A program made the position numbers and the translations under genes. Below are positions 22,715 through 37,600 of a DNA stretch of 64,000 nt, piece by piece. Source of the DNA: Antedon bifida (lineage: Eukaryota > Echinodermata > Crinoidea > Comatulida > Antedonidae); the NCBI GenBank assembly GCA_963402885.1, contig OY727096.1, positions 17,713,820 through 17,777,819 on the forward strand, given 5' to 3'. How positions within the stretch are numbered: position 1 is the first letter of the stretch; each line of letters begins with the position of its first letter. The notes under the pieces are model-generated. The model made no database searches and was not told where the DNA came from. It saw nothing but the letters and a program-made list of their open reading frames with translations.

Positions 22715-24234
22715 TATTTTATATGGGAAATTATATGGGAAATGTTTCTGTTGCCCTGGCAAATACAAACAATAGATGTACTGTATAAATTAAAGTTGTA
22801 GATGTTGCAATGGGCAAAGGTAATATCGGAGCTAATACGAGTCATAAATGAATGGAAAAGTGGTTTTAAGTTATGTAGAAAGAATTAGATCCTGAACTGG
22901 AATGTTTTGCAGATATTCAACTTTTAAGCATTAGCAGGTTGATATGATAGGGGAGGGGGAAGGGGGTACTTCATTTCTAGTCTGGGCCCGTTTATAGAAC
23001 ACGCTAAATCAACATGCATCGACTTTGCCGTGTTGTATAAACAGAAATGGATTCCGTTGCGTTACTAAACCACCTGGTACGGCTACTTGAGAAGCTAAAG
23101 TATCCTCGGGGGACAAGTTGCCCTTATTATAGCAGCAGACGTTTGACTGTGACTGACTTTCTTATTCATAACACAGCAGTTAACATTCATGTTTAGGGGA
23201 TTAACCTTTGTCTGTGCATATACATAGGCGTGTAAAGTAAGACACAAATACGCACACAATGCAACATTCTTGATTCTTGAGAATTTTACTCTCAATTTCA
23301 ATCCATATAGTGGTCCCTGAACATGCATTCGTTTTGTCTACATCTGGAAAATCGACCTTTGACATTTACAGGTAGACTTTCTCTTTTGGTTTTTTTTTTC
23401 TAATTAAAGAGAAACAAAATATACAACCAATACAAAATCTAGAATCATTAAAAAGAATGTAACAGTGGATGATTGCTAACAAGTCCAAGATAAGGCAGGT
23501 TACAATGTAAATGGTGTCATGCACAGACTTAACTCTTGCAGAAATTAAATTCTCCTTTCTACAGAAATTACAAGGAGCAATATATTATGTTTTAACACTA
23601 CAACCAAACCCTATTTAGGGAATCACAGCCCTATTAAACAGCTCTTTGTTGGAACCTGAAGGTGTCCCCTTAACAGGGGTACTAATCACTATAAAAACTA
23701 GTATAGTATGTATAACAATCAGATTGTTACATCTAGGGGGTTACATTTAGGAGGTCTCTTATATGAATCACAGTTTAATCAAACTTGTTATTTAATGGAA
23801 GAACACATATTATTTGTCACAATCTTCTGGGTTTAATGTTCAAGTATTAATTTTTTTTTCTAGTTTTAAGGAAACCATATCCTGTTCAGAAACTTTCAAA
23901 AAGAAACAAATTTTACAAACTATGCAGCACCTAAAATAAATTGCAAAATTGCAAGTAATCATTTGTAAAATTAACAACTTAAAAAATAAACTAAATAATA
24001 TAATAATAAAAACAAAATTGAGAATACATCATGAAAAAGTTAGTAAAATTAATGTACAAAAACATTTAAATTTACACAACTACAGCTAAAATAAATATGG
24101 GAACACTTGGTATAAATAATTTTTTTTTTCTTTAACTGAAGTGAAAATGAAAGCATTCTCATGTTAAATTTAAGTTGTGAAATTAGAGATTGAATGATAC
24201 ACACTTTAACACCTCTTTCACATTATCTCTCAAT

Positions 24235-24323
24235 ACTGTGGAGTTTACATACGGTACATACAATACGGCGTCAACACCGGCGTTTTGTGTGATGTGCGCC
24301 CTAGTGTGTGCAAACTCCACAGT
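24235..24323. mobile_element. Small foldback element
   Basis: ACTGTGGAGTTTACA at the left is inverted at the right as TGCAAACTCCACAGT, enclosing a CG-richer centre. The symmetry makes reading frames appear on both strands. Confidence 0.5.
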
Positions 24324-25384
24324 TTTGCTGTTTGAAAGGGGTATTGTATACAATCTTACAAATGATTCAAGCATCATAAATTTCCAAATTACAACATCAC
24401 AAAAACATGATTTAGTAATGATTTTAGATGTTTTTTTTTCAGTTGTCACACACCATGTCATCCAATTCTAAAGCTTGCCTAATGTTTTATTTTGTTCACA
24501 AAAGATATTCCACTTTAGAATATAATCAAATTAAGTAATCATTTGCATCAGGTTATAAATTAAAATATTAAATTAAAAAGTAATTACTAAAGGTATATTG
24601 CACATAATAAAATCGTGATTTAAATATTTGACAAAATCATTGCATAATCAACTCAAACTGTATTAATGGACATTGTCAGTGACTCTCCTGCAGGAAATTC
24701 TATTTTGTACTGTGTACCTATATTAATACTGCAGTAATCATAATAAGATAATATTTGAAACAGGAAACTAGCATACTGTATCATAGCACCAGCAATATAC
24801 TGCAGTAGTTGTACTTTACTGCAGTAACACTATTAAGTATTACCTATATTTCTGAGAGAGCATCATACTGGCATGTGAAACCAAAACGAAATCAGAATTC
24901 AACCAGTATTTCTAGTTTACTGCAGTATATAATAAATAGGCACACACCAATAGAATACTGCAAAAAATAATTGCAACATAAACAAAAGTATAAAACATGT
25001 TTCAAATTAAAAAAATTAAATTATATCAAAATTATTGCTTCATAATCACAGCTGTCAACTAAAAATTCAAAATTGTAGAAAAAGAAAAAAAAACAAAAAG
25101 TTGATTTTTTTCAAAGGTTCTTGGTTTTGTTCTTTCGGATATATTTTAAAATATAATATTCAAATACAGATTGTAAATGAAATGAAACCGTATCAAGATG
25201 TTTTTTATTTTGGTAGAAAAAACAACTGTTCATTAATCAGAAAAAAAATGAAGGAATTAAAACATCTTCTTTATATAGATATACCTATATATTATATATT
25301 AGTCTATACGTATCATCTATACATATAAACAATCAAACTTTTGAAAACATTAGAACATTCAATGAATAAGTACAGTGTAACTAT

Positions 25385-25485
25385 AACATAATCACTCAAG
25401 CATAGTAACCACTCAAGCGGAATAACCAATCAAGCAGAGTAACCACTCAAGCGTAGTAACCATCCAAGCATAGTACACCACTCGA
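25385..25485. repeat. Minisatellite, ~20-base unit (iRhom 3' UTR)
   Basis: Five or so units of ACCACTCAAGCGTAGTA type. A related array lies at 26205-26312 in the last intron. Confidence 0.75.
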
Positions 25486-25686
25486 ACATCACATGGATGC
25501 TGGTATTAATGTCATTTTGTATTATAAAATATACTTGTCTTTGATAACAGCTTTTATGTTTAGAACCTGAATATTTGCATAAATGTATTTGACCACCTGT
25601 AATTTCAGCTCGATTCTTCTTTCATTCTTGTATACTTATATTATTGAATAAATTTGTTATAGTTCTCTGAATAAAATCTAGTAATA

Positions 25687-28600
25687 TTATCTTGTAGGGT
25701 GCAATTCATCATTTTCTAACCGTACGTCCATATTACTACAAAAGTCCTCAGTTAGCGGTACACAATTGAAGTACGAACACCAATTGCAGTTACGCAGTGG
25801 TTTGAGGTAGTAGATTATAAACATAGCCATAAAATACAACAGCAAAAGTACGGTTGATATCACTATTTGTAGCCGTTTACGATTTCTATCAAACTCCCCG
25901 AAGTAAACGTATGGTAAAAAAATGAAAGACAACAATGTTCCACAGATGAAACCACCCAAATGCGCGTAATTGTCAATCCACGGGAGAAGACCTAATACAA
26001 AGAGTGCTGAGATTATTATTAAAAGTTTGCCAAGTGCTGAACCTGGATTGCGCAGTATTTGGTAATTCTGAAGAACTTCGACCACCAGACACGCCAGTAA
26101 ACCAAACTGTGCACCTGCAGGACCCACCTACCATAACAAAAAAGAAAAACACCAGTTATACTTTATTGATGGAAACTTTATAATATCTGTATTAGGCCTT
26201 AGCTTAACCACTCATAGAAAATCACCCAAGCAATGTAAACCACTCAAGCATAGCAAATTACTCAAGCATACCAAACCACTCAAGCATAGCAAGCCACTCA
26301 AACATAGTAAACTACAGTGTTCTACTACCAGGATTTGTTTCAAAGAATCATTTGTGGTTTATAGTTTAATTCTCATCTAATAAATAGCAGTTTAATATCC
26401 AAATGAAAAATGTACGAACCTCTGCTCTGTATGGTATAAAGATGGCACTCATTAAATTACCACCAATACCACTAATGAGGTAAATAGTGGCAATACGAAG
26501 ACATCCAGCTAACTTCTCAAGATCTCTTAAAATTGTCATCTGCATTATAATACTCAATATACAATGAAAAATACTGAAAATAAAAAAAATGTATATGAAA
26601 GAAAAGGTTTGATGAGTAGAGATAGAGTTACTATAACCTACTAGAGTGTTAACTAGGCACGGACAACTGCCTAGTGTATATTAAATATATTATTACAGTA
26701 CTGAAACTACTTACCCGGCATGGAGAAATATTGATAACCATAGACGATATATTTGATCAGGTTTTTCTTTATTGCCAAACGGTATTAAACCACAAACATC
26801 ATCCAAACAATCCACCTAAAAAATATATAACACATCAATAGTACCAGGATTGTTAACATGGCAAAAGCAAAGCTCCATTACTCAAGCGTTTCTATAGAAA
26901 TAAATTATAAAGGCAATGAGAAAAAGTATCTTTAACTAAAACCTTGTCTACACTATAAAAATTTATGTGACAACATGTCCCCATATATGGACATGATGAT
27001 GTCATATCACTACCATATTTGGGCACATCACACTTTTTGGTCAAAATAGTTAGATAGTGTAGACAGAGGCCTACTACTATTAAACCAGAAAGAAAGAAAA
27101 CTACAATACAACTACAATTTTCTTACTTCTTAATTTTACAGATTTTCAAAAAGTTTACCTGTGAACATAAGGTGGCCTCTGGATGGAAGTATCCTTTGAC
27201 AAAATCACAATATTCTTGACTAACTATTTTACAGGTTCCATCGATGCCTATACAACATGGCCTACCTGTCAAGTCACAAGTTGTGTGTGGGTATTCGCTG
27301 TCTTCAAACGACTCTTTACAAATCTAGAAAACCAAGAAACCAAACAATTGAGTACTACTCACGAAACAGTTATAACTACAGTATAACCCCTCATTTGGGA
27401 CACCCCTACTAAGGAAACACCCCATGAAAGGGAATTTCCAGTGAAATGAACAAAGGGCATTATATATTTTAATACAATTGGTGGATGCCAATAAGGGAAC
27501 ACTTTTTTTGGATCCTGGAGGTATCATCTCAATAGAAGTTCTATTGTATTCATTTACTTCTAGTATAAGAGAAGGCACACAATGTATTATTGTATAATCA
27601 ATCAATCAATCAAATCTAGTTATAGCAACAGGGACAGGTTGAACGTTAAACTGTAAAATGAGGATTTACTCACAGGCCACTTTGTGATGTCATCGGGCCA
27701 TTCATTAGGCTTTACAGATGCAGGCACTTTACATGTCCTAAACAACGAAACATATACGGATGGTATTAAGAAACAAATGAAGTACAATGCCTGTTAACAT
27801 AGAGATCCACCATTGAAAATTCATTCAATGCCGAGTAACAAGGGATGTTACATGGTATTGTGACGTGATCTCGAAGTAGTTTATCTATGAACTTAGAAAT
27901 AAGGTTTTAAGGTAATATTATATATATGTTCCATTCTAGCTCCTTGAATTCCAGAAATGTCCTTAGTCTTGAGTGAGGACACCTACTTTAGAAATCTAAC
28001 AAGATGTCTGAATCAAACACATAGAGGTATTATAAAACAAAAGAGTCGACTAGTTAACAGCAAGTGATGTGAACAGGGCCATACATTATTAATATATAAA
28101 TGTGGTATTCAAATTATATACCAGAGTATAAATAATTAAATGCTACCAACCGATGGTCTTGACCACATACTGGACCTGATCTCCTTAGATTGTTTGGACC
28201 ACTATTAATTGACCATTTGGCAAAAGTTGCAAAGCTAGTCTAGATAAATTAAGTATAGTATAAGTAGAGTATAAAGACAATCTTTATAAACACATGGCAG
28301 CTTAATATCTGACAGCATAATTTTAAACATTGTGCACTGGAAAAAATCATTTCATTCATTTAATTTCAAAGACTTACTGTCAGTGTTAAAAATTGTTTAT
28401 ATATTTTATTGTTGAAAAAATACCTACTGAACACATAGAACTGACAGTTTGGACACATCCAGCGTTATCCGTACGGATACAGCATCCGGTATCATTTTCT
28501 TCTCTTCGTATATCTGCTAACCTGACATACACTTGCTCGTCTCTATGCATACATGGGGAATACTTAGCTCCAAGGTGAATAAGATCAGCCTGTAAATAAC

Positions 28601-31600
28601 AAGTATGTACAATGCAGCCACAACAACATCAGACAGTTTATATTATGCACGATTTGCAGTTTCAAATATCGCTGTGCAATATGAGCGAAATATTTGACTG
28701 TGTAAGGAAAGCCTTGTGCAATTTCAAATTGTTCAGATCGTGCAAAACATATATGTATATATTGAAGGACTTACCGGCCTTGGACCAATCCAAAAATTGT
28801 CTGGTTCCATATAACCAACAGTTTCTACAACTAAATTTGCCTGTAAAACCTGCAGCAGAAATTAAAAACAACAAAATGCATTAACAACTGCTGAGCATTG
28901 GAAAATGGAAATTGTGTAAGATGTAAATAAAAATGATTTGGGCATGAGTGTTACGAAAGTGTAGGTATTAACCACAATCTTGGTGAGACCTTAGTGAGAG
29001 GGATTGAGTGGCCGAGCGGATAAGACAGTGGAACTGTAATTACGTAGCCATAACATCAGCAAGTGTCCGAGGCTCACTTGCTCCATGGTTCTGGTGGTAG
29101 AACGAGTCTTCTCGGATAAGGTGTACAGTGTACACATCTAGCTCATGCGCACTTTAAAGAACCTAGTACATCTTTCGAGACGAGTAGGGGGTTACCCCGG
29201 TGTATTAGCAGTACAGCATAGTCACTGATCATAACTGGGCCCTATGGGAAACTAGTATTTAACTGAAGAGGTCGCCCAGTATAAATAAAATATTTAAATA
29301 TATAAAAAATAAATAAAACTAATTTAAACAAAAAACACTTACTAAGTCTCTTCTTTGAGTATATGTAAATCCTATTGGTGCAAAGCCATAGAAGACGAGG
29401 GATATTATTAATATGACCACATGTACTGTTGTTAACCAATATGTAAAATAAGGCCTGCAAAAAAGAATGTACAGCATTAGTAATCAAACATATAAAAACC
29501 ATTAACATGTTGTCACATTAAAGGTAACAAGGAGCTTTCGATGATTGTGCATCAATCTTTTTAATTCACTTTTATTGCCATGAAAAATCAACAAGAAAAA
29601 ACAGATGACATAACTTATAAGATGGCAATAAGAGGTTAAAAAAAAAATACTTTTAGTTAAACCCTTTCTATCACACAATTTAAATCTTGGCTCAAATTTC
29701 TTATCCATGTTTTTGTTTTATCTTTCATTTCTTTGATCATGGTTGTGTTTTTTTAAGTGCATAAAGAAGATTTTTTAACTGTGTTGTCATTAGCCACCCT
29801 TTCTAACCTTTATTAACCCTTCTCTATAATTAACCCGCATACAATTAACCCTCCTACTCTCAGCCCTATCTTTAATTGACCATCAGCTTACCTATGGTCT
29901 TCAATACTTTCTAGTTGTTGTTTCACCTCACTATCTATCCTTTGTTTTCGATAACTTCTATTTAACACACGTCCCACTAAACCTTTACCAATCTGACGTC
30001 GTTCCGAGTGATTAAACGCAGCCGCCATCACCTTCTCTGCGATTTTATTTCGCCTTCCTGGCATATCTTTTTGAGGTCTTGCCGAATCTGTGAGATCCAT
30101 TTCGACTTCTGGTGGAGGACTTTTGTAAAGTGGAGGATCAAATCGTTCCTGCCTTGGTTTACGCCATCCTATACTTGTAGGCCTAGAAAATAAAACATGA
30201 TATTAGGTATAAATCTTAAATAGGCCAATCAATGCATGGTCAACTGTGTTGATATAAAATAATAAATTAAACACATGGTTGTGCCTATATTCAATTCCGT
30301 AGAGTTTTGCAACTTGGATAAAAAAGTACTAAAAAGGCAATAATAAAGTACATCAACATTTATTTTTGTGGATAGGCACATGAAATTTACTAGATAAAAT
30401 TTGATAATTACATCATTTTACTAAATGCAGCAGCTTTTGACTTGTCCATTTTATCTCCTGCTCCTGGACTTGGTGCCATCCTGTTGTCCATCAGTGGTTC
30501 ATCTTCCATTTGTTCCCGGGATCCAGAATCCTTCTTCAATTTTTGTTTTCCCTTTTTACCAACCTTCTTAACTGCATCTTTAAGCTTACCAGCTAATTAA
30601 AAGAAATCGTGCAAGTATTCAACAAAGAGGTTATATAATTCACTAGAAATTCAATTCCAATGTTATCACAGTTCGAAAATGACCATGAAATATGGCTTCA
30701 TCACATCGGCCAATCAGATATGCCCCTAATCAGACATAGCTATGTGTCATATTGTCGCTGAGTCTTGAGTTACATCAACATGAAATATATTCTTATACCA
30801 TTCATGTATGCGAAACTAATGGATTGTATAAATCCAGATCGGGTACTAACCTTTAAGGCCAATAGACGAGAAGTACGCAGAAAACTGCGTTACTTGTCCC
30901 ACATAGAATCCGTATCTATCCTGAGCGGACACAGCCTGTCTGCTCCGAGTTGTGTGTAAATGGTCATATGGAATATGGAGTTACCGGTCGTCTGTGTAAA
31001 TTGGCCTTTTGCCCAACAGTTTATGTGAGCACGCCTTGAGCACCATTGGTGGCGAAGTGCTCTCTAGAAATCTGTACTATTATTATTATATCTGGATCAG
31101 CAACGCTAACATTAGTGATTTTACCTCCGTTTCTTTAATTGCCAATCATTTCAGACTGATCACGATCGGGAACAGTAAGAATGCACATTTTTTTATATTG
31201 ATAATAATGCTACTGTAGCTTTCTAAGCAAATCTTATCTTTATTTTAAAGTATAATTTACCTTGGCTTGTCAGTGTTTCTAAGCCTGGAAGATTTGACAA
31301 GCTGGTTGATAGGTCTCTTGACTGCTGAAGAGGCGACTGTGAGGGCCTTGATGGTAACGGCATTTTACGACGATCAGCCTTTGGTGAAAAGTCAAAGAAC
31401 ACCTCATCATCGTATCTATCATCGGACATTGGGGATATCTGCAACGAGTGAATGGTGAATGGATGGAAAGTGAAACATGCAGAGGAGAAATAAAATGAAT
31501 GAAAAAAAGATTGAGTAGAGATAAAGCAGTGCATTGTGGGTAGTTTGATTTGCGTGGTGTGTGAAGTATAAATAAAATACTTTAAAGAGTATAGGGGAGT

Positions 31601-34600
31601 GAAGTATATTTTAGTTTTCAGTCTTAAAATTATTATTATAAATTCTATTTTTTCTATTTTAACAATTGTTAACATCTAGCAAGAATTTTATTTACTTAAA
31701 AATTATATATCACTTCTTTTAAAGACTATACTTTATATTTAACAAAATATAAAAATAACCATTGATATTGCTATAACTCTAATAATTATCTCAATATTAT
31801 TATAATTAATTATATTATACATAAATTAATATTATAATTATATTCTTCACTTCTTATTTGTTTTATTGAATTTGCCATTTTAAATGTTTTATTTCAAATA
31901 TTCAGAGCAACCAGTCATCACCACTAACAGGCAGGTAAATTGTCTATACTGTACATATCATCATATATGATTTTGACCAGTCATTACCATAAATACATTA
32001 TTAGTTATAATTAGAACAAATAATAATAAAAAAAACATCTCATCCTCATAGAATAGGATTATGTCTTGAAGTAATTAATAAAAAAAAGCGGAGAACGAGC
32101 TGGAAAGGTTAACAAGAGGTCAATTAGGAATTGAAAACGTAAAAGGTTTGATTAATTGAGACAACAGGAGAATCATCCATTACGCATTCACAAATCGTTT
32201 CCCAATTCAAATATTCTTAGTATGCATTTAATATTTTTATTCATTTTTTAAAATAGATGGATTTTAGTTTACCATATATACAATACCTTTACAACATAAG
32301 TTTTATTTCATATTTTTCAATTCAATTTTGTAAAATATGAACATTGAAAAATACATTAGATAATGTTCCATACTAATTCACATATTGTTTTATTTGTTTA
32401 AAATATATTTGTTAAAATTTGGTATATATGTTTATGGCATATAATAAGGATAGGCTGTCCTCTGTTGTAATTCTATATTTAAAGAAATGTTATCATAATT
32501 ATGGAGGGAGGGAGACGAGCAAATTGAACAGTATGGCAGACTACTTTTGTTTCTGGAAGTCAGCCAGTATTGTTTATACATACAAGGTAAAACAACACCT
32601 ATAAGTAAAACGCAAAGAAATTAAATACACTTTATCTATATACTATAATCTTGAAAGGTAACATAATATATTTTGAAGCAATTGCATGTATTTTAATATT
32701 TTAAATAATATTGTACATATTATTGTGAATTAATCATTGGCTTCCTGCTATGTGGATTAGATGTAAAGCTAGTTATTGAATAGACATTCCAACAACTGAT
32801 ACCAACCCCTACTCTATGAATGAAAGATGTTATTGAATATGATTGTTATGTCAATAAACATTTATACTTTCTTTCCTGTTTAAGATATAAAGTCAAATTA
32901 GTACAAAACCAAACATTTTCTGTCATTGGAAGTGTTTTATTATTATTGTTGGTAAACATTGTGGGGTATAAAAAGGTTGCAACATATTGTTGGCAAATTT
33001 GAGAAGACCGGTTTACCTTCTTAATCATAATATAACAGAAAGCTAAGATAGCAAAAGGGAGGGTTGGAAAATAAATTTAAATTAATCAAAGTTCTGTTAA
33101 AACTGTTAGAGAAAAGACACCAATATAAAATATCATTTACCAATACAGATTAGCTGCCTTGGAGGGATAAGGGATGTTATGCCATGTTATATACTTACAA
33201 ATGTTGGAGAAAAGAATGACATATCGATATCGGAATCGTCAATCTCATCCATCATTGTGTTTGCGGGGGCAAAACTGCGACTATGAATCATAGGTGGTCG
33301 TTGGTGCACTAGTGTGTCCTGTGATCTACTCATCTTTGGTTGAGGACGCTGAAATTAAGAAAACAAACAATTATGATTATAACTAGATTGTTGGATAGTT
33401 GTTAGAATTATCAGTTGTTTACAACCAGTCTTTCCTAGAGAAAGTCTTAAATGGAAATTAATTCTTAGATTAGAATCTAATTATATTTTAATGAAATTTA
33501 ATGAATTTGAACATTTTTCTAATTATTGTATTGTATGAATTTCAACTTCATATGTTTTAACTTTTATGAATCCTCTTATATCTTTAAGTTTGAATGTCAT
33601 CTGTATATTTTTGTATTGTTTTTAAGAGGGTCTCTTTAAGTCAGCTGTACTGCTATAGTACAGCTGTTAGAGCTACCCTTGTAAAACAAAGTTGAATAAA
33701 TAAATAAATAATCGTCCAGGAGTTGAAATTGAAGACATTTTAACAATAAGACATAATGAAAGCATTTTGCATAATTTAAAAACTATTTACTACTCCAACA
33801 AGAGCAAACTTTACTATGGAAATTGACTGCAATCATAGACTTAATATTTAGAGATTAGACTTACTCCAATAGTGGACTTGAGTGCATCCCATCCCATCTT
33901 GGCCACAGATTGTCGTTTACTCCTCTGCCTTGATAACTGACGTGATAAAGCCCTTTTGTAGGTACTTGATGTGGCGGTTGTGGTTGCTACAGAATGGGCC
34001 TGGCTGCTCTGATAGGCTCGTCTTGCTCCATCTACCTCGTCGCCTTTTGGCCTGGGCTTGGCTGCAAAGATAACATGACATGCAACTCATCAATAATGCT
34101 AAATTTAGACAAAGTCACAAGTGAAAAGCAAGGGATACTTAAGAACAATTGTTATTAAATACAAATGATTACAAAATAAGGAAAAGTAGAAATAGATAGA
34201 TGGAAAAAATAGATTCAATATCAAGTAATGAACAAAAATAAATGAATGAATAAATAAAACTGATGAATGAAAATAATGTGCAATGCCTCATAGTCACACA
34301 GAGTGTAAATTCTAAGATGTATTTTATAAACAATATAGAATATAAAATAAATAGAATAGAAATATACTTTATATTATATAAAGACATTTAAACAGATTTA
34401 TGACACTATATTTAAGGCATTTTAAATGTAGTAGCAATAAGGTAAAGACTTCACTACCTTGTCAGACGCTTTATATAAGTGACAGTAATACCTTCATCAC
34501 TAAGTAAAAGTATTAAGTAAAAAGTAATCAACTCACTCACAACAATAAATAAGTATACATTTATATGCCACAATTTCTTTGAGAGCCCAAATTTGTAGCA

Positions 34601-37600
34601 GCCAGTGAGGCGAAACACATTGTCAGTTCATTGACCTCTTGTAACACAGAAGCCATACAAATCTTGTAGTATCTCTCTGCACTATTTTAATGCCCTAATT
34701 TGTTTCGGACTTATTTATTAAATCCCCAAGTTTTGTTACATTATACATTGCTTACAATCTTAAGAATACGGTTTATAAAACTAGCTGAACAACAACTGCA
34801 AATCATCAGGAATATAAAACAACCTCCAAACCTGTAGAAAACTCATGCAAACATTTGTAGGCCTATCTCACCTTTATGCTTTACTTCGTTCCATTTTTTC
34901 ACAGCCTGATATCTCACAGGACCCTTGCCTTTCTTCCTTGCAGCTGAGGCATAAAAGTTTTATTTTAAGCAGGCTAGCAAAACTTAGTTCTCAAAAGGTG
35001 CTGTGTTGGTTATTAACACTTCCGTAAAAACAGAAAATGTTGACAAACGGCCAAAGGATACTTTCAAGCGACAAAGTTGGTTATAATTATTATGCATTGA
35101 GTTCATGTGTGTGATGATTAATATTTGAAAGCAGACAGTTTTTGTTTTAAGTCTATGAATGTCATGATTTTAATAGTTAACACATGTACCTTTGTAGGAC
35201 ACTGCTATGAAGTCAGTAGATATCAAATTATGTTAATTCATATATTCAAATTATGTTTAATAAAACAGATCTTCCTAGCAATTTTATTTTGTAAACGTAT
35301 TTGCAATGTATCATTTTTTAATTTTTATGTAATTTTCAAATTGTATGTCCACATGTTTAGTGTTATAAATTGATTTCTATTTAATTAACATTATCAAAAT
35401 GTATTTTAACATGCACATTTACTCAATTAGAGTAATTAATGCAACAAGCAAAATATTATTTTGTTATTAAAAATGCATAATTCATTAATAATTAGGTTAA
35501 TTTACATACCAATGCTGGTTTGAACAATTTTGTATGAATATGGTGTGTGTGTACAAATAGGCATATACCTACCTATTTACAATTATTTCCAATTACCTAC
35601 CCCGTGAATGCTACATACTACATACAGTACCAACAATGTCTCACTATTTATACTGAATACTGTTCCACAAAACTGGTCTACGATGTTAAGTACAGTAGTT
35701 CTATAATCACATTCTATGACACTATGTGCTCTCACATAGGCATGATCTCTAACTACAGTATCCACAAATATCTAACTTCCTACCCATGGACGACCTAAAA
35801 TACTACACACTACACACCTCAACTGTACAATGTCACATACCCTTACTGTTCCACAAAACTGCTCTATTTAAATGCAGTACACTGTAGTGTTAGATACACA
35901 TGACACTATGTGCCCTCATAGGCATCTTCTCTACCTATCCACAAATTTCCTTTAATTAAATTGTTTTTAACGCATGAAGTGACCCGTTTCGTGGTGTTAA
36001 TGTCAATGCTATGTGATACTGACTTAGTCACCTAAGATTGATGTAACACATGTTGTAATGTAAGCAAGGAAGTTTATCCTACCTGTTTCACTTAGGAGTT
36101 AACGCTACTACTATAGGCATTTATAAGCAGTTGCATTGAGGTCCACAGTGCTAATTCCATGGTTCACAAAAGAACATTTTCCACACATTTACGTAGGGAC
36201 TGCATACACTGTGTATGATGCAAGTGATGGAAACAGTTGCTATTATTAGCGTGTAGCAAGACTAGACCTGTTATCGCACATTTTGCATTGTAGTGTGTCC
36301 CAATGTTTAGAAAATACTGTACACAGTGGTAGCAAACATTATTGGTTGCTAAAATTCCATTTTTAACTGGTCAATAATGGGATTTTCTTTTACAAAAAGG
36401 CAAAAATAATTATATTAAAATAATAATAAAATCCTGGATTTATACAGCGCCTAATGTTGTGAAACCTCTATGTGCTGAACATTATTACCCCAGTCATTTT
36501 TTTGGATCAAACACGTATGGAAACATACTCCCATAATGCAGCTAGTAAAGTTGTGTCTTGATCTAACCGGGTTCACATTTATACACCTGGGTGGAGACAG
36601 GCAAATGTAAGTAAAATATCTTGCCTTATACTTATACTTTATAGATAAAGTACTGTAGCTATGTGATCATATTATACTAGCCAAAATTGACCACAACAAA
36701 AGCAGTAGTGATACTTTTAACTGTGGTTTTATCAAAAGATGTATGTGTCAGCCTATTACCGACATGCATCATGCAATGTTCCCACTCCAAGATCAGATTA
36801 AAAACCTTAAATCAATCAAAGATGCAAAAACAGTAGAACTCCTATAGGGACCCATTTGGGAACGAACAAATTGTCCCCTTAAAATAGGGGTGCCCCAAAG
36901 GAGGGGTTCTACTGTTGATAAAAATCAAATGCAGAAACAAAGCCAACTTGCACAACAAACCAAAGCATGCTACATTCGTGAGTAGAGGAATCCAGGATAT
37001 TGGGTTGGGATAGGAAATCAGTTAATTAATACGACATCTTCATTTCAAAAGGGGAAATGTGGCCCAAGTACTATCCCCTCCATGGATCCACCACTATTGA
37101 GCTCTGATTATAAGTATCCCTTGTTCCGCAACAGACTGGTATAATTCACATAAATTTCCATCAACAGAAATTAAGATATTTCAAATTTCGCTGAAATTAT
37201 CTTATTTCTTCTTTCTCCAAGTGTATTTTATATTCAGTAAAAACTGAATTAAATTGAAGCTCTTTTATAAAATTTTCTTTCACAAAATGAATAATAGCCT
37301 TGAGGCTAAAATGAAGAAAAATACCATTCAAATACGGTCACTGTACTATGGCATTGCAAACAACCGAACAGCTATAAAATACCAATAAACCTCCTACTGG
37401 AAGATAGAATATTGATTAACAGATATTTAAAAAAAAAATAAAAATAATGGTATGAGGGGAAAGTGACAAAAGAGAGATGATTTGTAGGATAAGAAATGAT
37501 AAATGTCATGACAACGAAAAAGACCCACAGTTATATAATTTTTTTAAGCTGTGTAGATAGCATTTTCTTAATACTAATCTGAATATTTAAGAGGTGCTCT

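Larger units (their letters stand above)
22481..25686. other. Convergent intergenic interval, CIAO3 and iRhom 3' UTRs
   Basis: Both neighbours end into this interval. It is AT-rich with CTGCAGTA-type short repeats near 24720-24960, a foldback at 24235 and a short inverted pair (GTTTATAGAACACG near 22990, GTGTTGTATAAAC near 23030). No coding exon is supported. Confidence 0.6.

Noticed and set aside
24183-24471. Overlapping frames on both strands
   Set aside because: Explained by the foldback symmetry around 24235-24323; no exon signals.
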